Shown here in pieces: positions 56,983-64,000 of a DNA stretch of 64,000 nucleotides (position 1 is the stretch's first letter; the number at the start of each line of letters is the position of its first letter). The stretch covers positions 1-64,000 of the forward strand of contig CAMCUB010000011.1 of assembly GCA_945878845.1 (NCBI GenBank), given 5' to 3'. A program made the translations under genes and the position numbers. The DNA is from Erythrobacter sanguineus. Its GTDB lineage: Bacteria > Pseudomonadota > Alphaproteobacteria > Sphingomonadales > Sphingomonadaceae. The notes below the pieces were generated by a model. It made no database searches. It was not told where the DNA came from and was given only the letters and a program-made list of their open reading frames with translations.

Positions 56983-58212
56983 TTACTCCGCCGCCTGCCG
57001 CTGCTCTCCTGCGAAAATCCCCACCAGATCATCGTCGCTCGCCGCCACCAGCCGCTTCACCCACTCGTGGAAGACCTGTCCGCCCTTCTCGTTGCGGCCG
57101 AACAGCACCTCTTTCATCAGGCCTGATGCCAGCGCCTGCTGCTGGCGCTTGCCGGTGGCGTAATCCTCGTCGCGGACCACGACTTCGAGGAAATTGAACT
57201 GATCGTGCGCGGCCTGGACCTGTTCGGGGGTCTCGGGCTGGTTTTCCATCACGTAGAACTGGGTGGTGAAGCTCTCGCCCACGGCAGCGCCGGGGAACAG
57301 CTGGCTGATCATCGCCCCGCGCTGCCCGCCGCCGTAGAAGCTGGCGATCGAGATGTGCGGGAAGATCGTCCATACGCCTTGCACGAGCACTTCCTGCGGC
57401 AAGTCATCGTCGCTCATCGCTTCGAGGTCGATCGCCTGGTCGTCATCGCCCTGCACCTTGATCGCGAACTTCGACGGGGTCGAGAGGCGCTGGTGCGGCC
57501 CGAAGGCGAAGTAATTGGCGCGGTTGTAGAAATCGGCGCCAAACGTGTCCTTGTGGAGCACCGGCAGGTGGTAGAAATCGAGATAGCCGTCATAGGCCGT
57601 CTTCCAGTTCGGCCCCGCCAGCGTGCGCTGCGCGAACAGCGTCCAGCCTTCGAACTCGAAGGCTTTGAGCAGCGCGTCATAGCCGCACAGGTAATCGGCG
57701 ATGCTGAGCTTGGAATGCGGGTCGAGCGTCACCCAGATCAGGCCCGCGCTTTCGTAGACCGGGAACTTGGTCAGGCAATGCTGGCTCTTGTCGATCTTGC
57801 CGAAGTCCTTCGCGTCCGCCACGCCGATCAGGTCGCCATCGGCCTTGAAGGTCCAGCCGTGATAGCCGCAAGTGAAGCGGCTGGCATTGCCGCAGCCGGC
57901 CGCCAGCGGATTGCCGCGGTGGGTGCACATGTTGAGGAAGGCGCCCATGCTGCCGTCCTTTTGGCGGCTGAGCAGCAGCGGCACGCCGCAGATGTCCATC
58001 GCCTTGAAGTCGCCGGGGTTCGGAAGCTCGCACGAGGGCGCGACCATGAGCGGCAGGCGGCGGAAGATCTGCTTCTTCTCGATCTCGAACAGCTCAGGGT
58101 CGGTGTAGGCGCTTGCCGGAACGCGCACGACCTCATCGGCATATTCCATCGTATCGGCCGCGCCGTGGGCGACCAAATTGCGGGTCATTTCGACCAGCGT
58201 TTCGCGTGACAT
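56983..58212 (-). CDS. Rieske aromatic-ring-hydroxylating oxygenase alpha subunit
   Basis: Rieske CTHRGNPL-x-CGYHGWTFKADGDL; catalytic AYDGYLDFYHLPVLH. Confidence 0.92.
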   Translation of the reverse strand: MSRETLVEMTRNLVAHGAADTMEYADEVVRVPASAYTDPELFEIEKKQIFRRLPLMVAPSCELPNPGDFKAMDICGVPLLLSRQKDGSMGAFLNMCTHRGNPLAAGCGNASRFTCGYHGWTFKADGDLIGVADAKDFGKIDKSQHCLTKFPVYESAGLIWVTLDPHSKLSIADYLCGYDALLKAFEFEGWTLFAQRTLAGPNWKTAYDGYLDFYHLPVLHKDTFGADFYNRANYFAFGPHQRLSTPSKFAIKVQGDDDQAIDLEAMSDDDLPQEVLVQGVWTIFPHISIASFYGGGQRGAMISQLFPGAAVGESFTTQFYVMENQPETPEQVQAAHDQFNFLEVVVRDEDYATGKRQQQALASGLMKEVLFGRNEKGGQVFHEWVKRLVAASDDDLVGIFAGEQRQAAE

Positions 58213-58270
58213 TGCCGTTCCTCCCAGTGGTGCTTTTGCGGCCGAGCATCCGCCTTGCGGGCCGCGGCGG

Positions 58271-58288
58271 CAATGCTCACTTTTGGGA
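58271..58288 (-). promoter_or_regulatory. putative shared promoter/operator motif, copy 2
   Basis: caatgctcacttttggga, 17/18 identical to 40474-40491; 59 bp upstream of the 58212 start. Confidence 0.45.
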
Positions 58289-58353
58289 GAAGGCCAAAAG
58301 GAAAGGGGCGAGCCATTGCTGGCCCGCCCCCCGTCCCCCTGCTTATGCGCGGA

Positions 58354-60801
58354 TCAGAACCGGACGCTGACTTCCGCGAAGACCTGACGCCCACGGTTCT
58401 GGGTCATCACGAAATCGTCGCCGCCCGGGGGCAGGAACGGACGCCCGCCGGTGGTGATCGTGAAGATCTTGTCGGTGAGGTTCTGCGCGATCAGCGACAG
58501 CTTCCAGTCACCATCGGGGTGACCGATGGCGATGTTGGTATCCACCGTCCAGAAGCTCGGCTGCACAAAGTCGTTCAGCGTCGCTTCGTCGGTGATGTAG
58601 CCATCATTGTAGGCAGCGTTGCCCGACAGGAACAGCTCGAGGCTGTCGCTGAGCGGGATCGTCCAGTCAGCCGCGATGTTGCCCGCCCATTCCGGCGCCT
58701 GGCTGCCGCGGCGACCATTGAGGTCGATCGTGCCGCCGGCGCCGCCCGGCTGCAGGAACTGCGCGGTGTATTGCGCATCGAGGTAGGACAGGTTGGCGCT
58801 GAAGCGCAGACCGTCGACCGGGGTGCGCCAGACGGCTTCAAGGTCGACGCCCTTGGTGGTCAGCTCGCCGGCATTGCTGGTGATGAACTGGATGGTCGAA
58901 GCGTTGAAGTTCTGGACCTGCAGATCCTTGAACACGTACTGGTACGCGGTCGCATTCAAGGTGAACGTCCGGTCAGCCCATTGCGACTTAATCCCGACTT
59001 CACCGCCGATTGCCTCTTCCGACTGGAAGATCAGGGCGCTGAAATCGCCCGTGGTCGCAGCCTGGCTGAGGCTGTTCGACGGCAGCGCCGAGTTGTCGAT
59101 CCCGCCCGACTTGAAGCCGGTCTTGAACGAGGCGAAGACGTTGATGTCGTCGGTCGCCTTGTAGCGCAGCGTGACTTCGGGCGAGAAGTTGTCGTCGCTG
59201 AAGGGGATCGGGCCCGAGAAGAAGCCCGGCCGCACGAAGTTCGGCCCCTGTAGGAAGGTGTGCACATAGGGCACAGAGATCGTCTGGATCTTGGATTCGT
59301 CGGTCCAGCGCACACCGCCCGACAGTTCGAGCTGTTCGGTGATGTCGAAGTTGACGCTGCCGAACAGCGAGAGCGCCTCGGTCTTGGTGGTGTGGGTCTT
59401 GTCCCAGTCATAGGTGAAGCCGGTCACCGGGTCGGGCCCGAGGAACGAGATGTTCACGCCCTGTTGCGAGGTGTCGAAGATGAAGGTGCGGTCTTCGTAG
59501 AACGCGCCGAGCATGAAGTTGAAGGCGCCATCGAAGTCCGACGCAAGGCGGATTTCCTGACTGTATTGCTCCAGCTTGTTGATCGGGTCCGACGAACCCG
59601 CGCCGCCCGGCAGGCGGGTGCCGTTCGGGCCGGGGAAGAACCCGCCGTAGGAATAGGCGTCGTAATCGATCGCATCCATGTTGAGGAGGCCGGTGACCGA
59701 GGTCAGGGTCAGGGTCTCGGACAGGTCGAGCTCGAACTGCAGACGGCTGAACCACACTTCGGTCTCGCCGAAAGGCACGCCGTTGCGGCCATCGGCGGGC
59801 GAATTGCCCGGCACCGGCCCGGCCAGCGGCCCGGCGGCATCGGTCAGGTAATAGCGCTGGTCGCTGGTGTTGCAGTCATAGCCCGCCGGGATCTGCACGC
59901 CCCCGCCCAGCAGGAAGATCGAGTCCGCCACGCCATTGGCGCCGCAGTTGATTTCCGCCGTGCCGATGGCGCCGTCGTTCTCGTTCTTGGTGTACTGCAG
60001 CTTGAAGTTGGCGCGGAACGTGTCGGTCGGGTTCCAGTCCAGCGTGACGCGGCCGATGAAGTCGGTGAGACCGCGCTTCTGGTTGACCGCCGGGGTGTTC
60101 GCCTGCAGCAGCTGGAACTCGTCGATGTCGTTGAACTGCGCGGCAATGCGGATGCCGAGCGTATCGGTGATCGGGCCCGAAATGTAACCCGAGACAAGGT
60201 AGCCCTTCTCCTCGAACTCGTAGCTGCCGCGCGCGCCGAACTGCCAGGTCGCGGTCGGGTTGGCCGAACGCAGCGAGAGCACGCCGGCGGTCGCCGACTT
60301 ACCGAAGAACAGCGACTGCGGCCCGCGCAGCACGTCCACCTGCTCCACATCGAAGAAGCCGGCCTGCACGAGGCGCATGGTCGAGACGACGACGCCGTCA
60401 TATTCAAAGGCGACCGCCGAATCGAACGCCGCCGAGATGTTCGAGGAGCCGACGCCGCGAAGCGAGAGCTGGCCGCCCGAGCCCGAGCCGCCGACCTGCA
60501 CGTTGAGGGTCGGCACGCGGCTGGTGAAGTCGGCGACCTGGTCGATCGAGTAACGCTCAAGCGTCTCGCCGCCGATCGCGGTGACGGTAACGGGCACTTC
60601 CTGAAGAGTTTCGCTCTGGCGGCGGGCCTGAACGACGATCACCGGAATATCGTCATCGGCATCTGCGCTGTCCGCCGAATCCTGCGCCAAGGCGGCAGTA
60701 GGCATGGCGGCGACGCCGCTCAGCGCAGCCCCGCACAGCAACGCACGGCGCAAGCCGTCGGTGCCGACGCCGGATGCAATTCGGGCACGAAAATTGTTCA
60801 T
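58354..60801 (-). CDS. TonB-dependent receptor
   Basis: Signal peptide; IVVQARRQSETLQEVPVTVTAIGGETLERYSIDQVADFTSRVPTLNV plug; GRQVFAEVSVRF C-terminus. Confidence 0.96.
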   Translation of the reverse strand: MNNFRARIASGVGTDGLRRALLCGAALSGVAAMPTAALAQDSADSADADDDIPVIVVQARRQSETLQEVPVTVTAIGGETLERYSIDQVADFTSRVPTLNVQVGGSGSGGQLSLRGVGSSNISAAFDSAVAFEYDGVVVSTMRLVQAGFFDVEQVDVLRGPQSLFFGKSATAGVLSLRSANPTATWQFGARGSYEFEEKGYLVSGYISGPITDTLGIRIAAQFNDIDEFQLLQANTPAVNQKRGLTDFIGRVTLDWNPTDTFRANFKLQYTKNENDGAIGTAEINCGANGVADSIFLLGGGVQIPAGYDCNTSDQRYYLTDAAGPLAGPVPGNSPADGRNGVPFGETEVWFSRLQFELDLSETLTLTSVTGLLNMDAIDYDAYSYGGFFPGPNGTRLPGGAGSSDPINKLEQYSQEIRLASDFDGAFNFMLGAFYEDRTFIFDTSQQGVNISFLGPDPVTGFTYDWDKTHTTKTEALSLFGSVNFDITEQLELSGGVRWTDESKIQTISVPYVHTFLQGPNFVRPGFFSGPIPFSDDNFSPEVTLRYKATDDINVFASFKTGFKSGGIDNSALPSNSLSQAATTGDFSALIFQSEEAIGGEVGIKSQWADRTFTLNATAYQYVFKDLQVQNFNASTIQFITSNAGELTTKGVDLEAVWRTPVDGLRFSANLSYLDAQYTAQFLQPGGAGGTIDLNGRRGSQAPEWAGNIAADWTIPLSDSLELFLSGNAAYNDGYITDEATLNDFVQPSFWTVDTNIAIGHPDGDWKLSLIAQNLTDKIFTITTGGRPFLPPGGDDFVMTQNRGRQVFAEVSVRF

Positions 60802-61125
60802 GGCTCTCTCTCCCCATCGGGCCGCGGCTTGCCCGCGCACCCTGTTTTTCCCAACCCGCAGGCATGTCTCCTCATGCCCTTTAGCCGAAGCCTTCGGATA
60901 CCCTTGCATGTGTATGGTGCGCCCGCGTGCGCGCTATCAGCAAAAGCGATAGTGACCGCACCAAACTGCGACAAAAACGTCACATGCCTGTGTGAAAGCT
61001 AGATTCCGTAACGTCATTGGCCCTGCCTTGCGCGGGCCGCTGCGCCCTCGCGCTTTCGACAGTGGCGGGGGTTGTCGCGCCCGATAGGCTGGCGACACAG
61101 AAAAAAGCGTTTTGGGAGAAGGACG

Positions 61126-61905
61126 ATGGCGGGACGGGTAGCGGGCAGGATTGCGCTCGTGACGGGCGGGGCAATGGGGCTGGGGAAGGCCGATTGCGAG
61201 GCGCTGGCGCGCGAGGGCGCGAAAGTGATCGTCACTGACCGCGATGCCGAGCTCGCGCATCAGGTGGCCGACTCCATCGGCGGCGACGCGATGGCGCTCG
61301 ATGTGACCAGCGAAGAGCAATGGATCGAAGTGATGCGCGCGGTGCAGGAACGCCACGGCGGGCTCGACATCCTCGTCAACAATGCCGGCAACGTGATCTT
61401 CGAGAGCATCGAGGATTGCAGCCTCGCGCATTTCAAACTGCACCTTGATATCCACGTGGTCGGGACCTTCCTCGGCTGCAAATACGCCGTGCCGCTGATG
61501 AAGAACCGGCACGAGACCGTGGGCGGGGGCGGCTCCTCGATCATCAACATGGCCTCGACCGCGGCGCTGATGGGCTATGGCAACATCCCCGCCTATGCAG
61601 CGTGCAAGGCCGGGATCGCGGGGATGACCCGCAGCCTTGCGGTCGATTTCCAGGACCGGGGCTACGGCATCCGCGTCAACGCGCTCGCGCCCGGCGGGAT
61701 CGAGACGCCGATGGTGATGGGCATTTCGGGCCGCGCGGGGCAGGCGCCGATGGAGATTCCGGCAGGCCCGCTCCCCGCCGACGCGCTCGGCCATCCGAGC
61801 GACGTGGCAGGCTGCGTGCTGTTCCTCGCTTCGGACGAGGCGCGCTTCCTCAATGGCCTGACCATTCCGGTGGACAATGGCCTTTACGCAAGGCCCCATC
61901 ATTAA
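61126..61905 (+). CDS. SDR family oxidoreductase
   Basis: IALVTGGAMGLGKADCEALA, NNAGNVIFE, YAACKAGIAGMTRSLAVDF. Confidence 0.92.
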   Translation: MAGRVAGRIALVTGGAMGLGKADCEALAREGAKVIVTDRDAELAHQVADSIGGDAMALDVTSEEQWIEVMRAVQERHGGLDILVNNAGNVIFESIEDCSLAHFKLHLDIHVVGTFLGCKYAVPLMKNRHETVGGGGSSIINMASTAALMGYGNIPAYAACKAGIAGMTRSLAVDFQDRGYGIRVNALAPGGIETPMVMGISGRAGQAPMEIPAGPLPADALGHPSDVAGCVLFLASDEARFLNGLTIPVDNGLYARPHH

Positions 61906-63211
61906 GGGGTCTGCCACTGACGAAAAGCCGGGCGCGTACCGCTGGTACGTGCTCGCACTGCTTACGCTGACAAGCGCGTTCAGCGTCGCCGACCGGCTGG
62001 TGTTCGGCATTCTGGTGCAGGACATCAAGGCCGAGTTCAAACTGTCGGACTTCGAGCTTGGCTTGCTGGGCGGGGTGGCGTTTTCGATCGTCTATGTGCT
62101 GGCGGGCTTTCCGGCAGCGCGGCTCGCAGACCGCTCAACCCGCAAGAACATCGTGGCCAGTGCGATCAGTTTCTGGAGTCTGATGACGGCGGCCTGCGGG
62201 ATGGCGACCGGGTTCTGGACGCTGTTCGTCGCACGCACCGGGGTGGGGGTGGGCGAAGGCTGCTCTGGCCCTTCATCGCAGAGCCTAGTCGCCGACTTTT
62301 TCGAGCGTCACGAACTGGCCAAGGCGATGGGCTACCTGACGCTCGGCTCCACCGTCGGCACCGCCACCGGGCTGGTGTTCGGCGGGCAGCTGGCCGAGAT
62401 GTTCAACTGGCGTTGGGCCTTTATCCTGATGGGCCTACCCGGCCTGCTGCTCGGCGCGGTGCTTTTTTTCACCGTGCGCGAGCCGCCGCGCGGGCGCTAT
62501 GCCCCGGCGGGAACCGACATGACACAGCTGCCGCTGGGGCGCACGATCATGAGCCTCGTCACAAACCGCGTGTTCATGGGTCTGGCGCTGGGCTGGGCGG
62601 TGCAGATCATGATCGGCTATGCGCTCGCCTTCTGGATGGCGGCGGTGATGCTGCGGCAATTCCCGATCTCGACCGGGGATGTCGGGCTCTATCTTGGCCT
62701 GACCTTCCTCCTCGGCGGGATTCCCGGCCCGCTCATCGGCGGATACCTTACCCATTGGCTCACCTTGCGCGATGAACGCTGGCGCGCGTGGCTGCCCGGC
62801 TTGGTGAGCCTGGGCTGCGTGGTGCCGCTGGCGCTGAGCCTGTCATCGAGCAGCTTTGTCGGTTTCCTCTGCTGGTTCGGCGTGGCTTACGGCATCTATG
62901 TTGCCAGTCAGGCCGGGATCATGTCGGGCATTCAGGCGGCGGTCGAACCGGCCAGCCGGGGCTTTGCCGTGGCAATCGCGCTGTTCTTCAACAATCTCGT
63001 CGGGCAGGCGCTGGGGCTGATGGTGATTGGCGCAGTGAGCGACTGGTTGACCGCCACCCAGGGGACAAGCGCGCTGGCGGTAGCGGTGTTTGGGGTGTGC
63101 CTGGTGTCAGGCGTGCTCTCACTCGCGATCTTCGTGTGGACCGCTGCGCAGATGGGGCCAAGCGGCTATCTTGAGAAGATGCGCGGGGGCGTGACCGAAA
63201 CGTTTGCCTAG
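61877..63211 (+). CDS. MFS transporter (spinster-like)
   Basis: YRWYVLALLTLTSAFSVADRLVFGILVQDIKAEFKLSDFELGLLGG, ARTGVGVGEG. Confidence 0.92.
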   Translation: MAFTQGPIIKGSATDEKPGAYRWYVLALLTLTSAFSVADRLVFGILVQDIKAEFKLSDFELGLLGGVAFSIVYVLAGFPAARLADRSTRKNIVASAISFWSLMTAACGMATGFWTLFVARTGVGVGEGCSGPSSQSLVADFFERHELAKAMGYLTLGSTVGTATGLVFGGQLAEMFNWRWAFILMGLPGLLLGAVLFFTVREPPRGRYAPAGTDMTQLPLGRTIMSLVTNRVFMGLALGWAVQIMIGYALAFWMAAVMLRQFPISTGDVGLYLGLTFLLGGIPGPLIGGYLTHWLTLRDERWRAWLPGLVSLGCVVPLALSLSSSSFVGFLCWFGVAYGIYVASQAGIMSGIQAAVEPASRGFAVAIALFFNNLVGQALGLMVIGAVSDWLTATQGTSALAVAVFGVCLVSGVLSLAIFVWTAAQMGPSGYLEKMRGGVTETFA

Positions 63212-63224
63212 CAGGCCGGGGTCC

Positions 63225-64000
63225 TCAAAACCCCGGATGGATCGAAAGCGCTGCGCCGTCGACCAGCATCTCCGCGCCGGTCATGAAGGGGCACTCGTCG
63301 CTCGCGAGGAAAGCTATGGCGGCGGCGGTTTCGGACGGGTCGGCGAGGCGGTTCAGCGGCGATGTCTTGGCGACCGCAGCGATCAGCCCCGGCATCTGCA
63401 CCTCGGCCGCCGCGAGAATGCCGGTCATGGTCGCACCCGGGATCACCGTGTTGCAGCGGATCGCCAAACCGGCTTGCGCGCACCACGTGGCGACGGATTT
63501 GGAGAGCACTCGCACCGCCGCCTTGCTCGCCGAATAGCCGACATCGGTCGGCAGCGGTGCAATTGCGGTGGTCGAGGCGATATTGACGATCGCGCCCTTG
63601 GGGCCGCCCGGATTGGCGCGCATCGCCGCAATGGCGGCGCGGCATCCTGCCATCGCGCCGGTGAGGTTCACGGCCAGCACCTTATCCCAAGCGGCGAACA
63701 TCGCCTCGTCATCAAGGTCGCCGATCCCTGCGCCCGACACCATCCCGGCATTGTTGACCAGAATGTCGAGCCGTCCGAAGGTCTCGACCGCGCGGCCCAC
63801 GATCTGCGTCCACAACGCGCGGTCGGACACGTCCTGCACCGCGAACCGCGCGCCGGCTTCCTCGCACAGCGCTTGGCCGCGCGCTGCATCGAGATCGGTG
63901 CCGAGCACCTCGGCCCCGTCCGCCCGCAGCCGCCGCACCGTCGCCGCGCCGATCCCAGAGGCGCAGCCGGTGACGATCGCGACCTTGCCGCTGAGGTCCG
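63225..64000 (-). CDS. SDR family oxidoreductase (5' end beyond the window)
   Basis: Frame stays open to 64000 encoding DLSGKVAIVTGCASGIGAATVRRLRADGAEVLGTDLD; NNAGMVSG; YSASKAAVRVLSKS. Confidence 0.92.
   Translation of the reverse strand, partial: DLSGKVAIVTGCASGIGAATVRRLRADGAEVLGTDLDAARGQALCEEAGARFAVQDVSDRALWTQIVGRAVETFGRLDILVNNAGMVSGAGIGDLDDEAMFAAWDKVLAVNLTGAMAGCRAAIAAMRANPGGPKGAIVNIASTTAIAPLPTDVGYSASKAAVRVLSKSVATWCAQAGLAIRCNTVIPGATMTGILAAAEVQMPGLIAAVAKTSPLNRLADPSETAAAIAFLASDECPFMTGAEMLVDGAALSIHPGF

Noticed and set aside
59260-61002. 580-aa ORF on the plus strand
   Set aside because: Antisense to the TonB-dependent receptor; low-information Arg/Val/Gly-rich sequence
61107-61122. gcgttttgggagaagg resembling 58277-58292
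   Set aside because: 14/16 match but located at the RBS of the SDR gene; likely Shine-Dalgarno similarity and not the same regulatory element

Overview
High-GC alphaproteobacterial chromosome segment. Gene content and protein style suggest Sphingomonadales, probably Erythrobacteraceae-like (inference). Positions ~1-25.7 kb are mostly housekeeping: GMC oxidoreductase, sterol desaturase family, Gly-rich double cold-shock protein, argD-argF-hslO, queC, MFS, OmpA, ACP-serine palmitoyltransferase, a divK-like receiver, DksA, kynA-kynU. Within this part, 12.4-13.8 kb looks like a collapsed gene transfer agent (GTA) locus: an intact TerS-like gene and the 5' third of terL are joined out of frame to the 3' part of a DUF2793 gene. 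Next to the sphingolipid genes is a solitary Pycsar-effector-like (PycTM/DUF5706-type) membrane protein. From ~25.8 kb to the end is a dense catabolic region: six SDRs, two acyl-CoA dehydrogenases, a thiolase-like protein with an OB-fold partner, three P450s, two Rieske oxygenase alpha subunits, three MDR oxidoreductases, two ThuA-like proteins, six NTF2/SnoaL-like proteins, CMD/AhpD-like proteins, a CoA ligase, a molybdopterin oxidoreductase with MobA, a TonB-dependent receptor and an MFS transporter. It looks like a degradation cluster for a hydrophobic alicyclic, steroid-like or terpenoid-like compound; the substrate cannot be determined from sequence. This region carries at least four copies of a ~105-125 bp palindromic repeat (CGTCATTGCGAG...CTCGCAATGACG), one related-style GTCCCGG element, and an 18-bp motif duplicated upstream of two separate catabolic genes. 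No tRNA, rRNA, CRISPR array or intact transposase was seen. All family calls were made by eye from the translations, without database searches.
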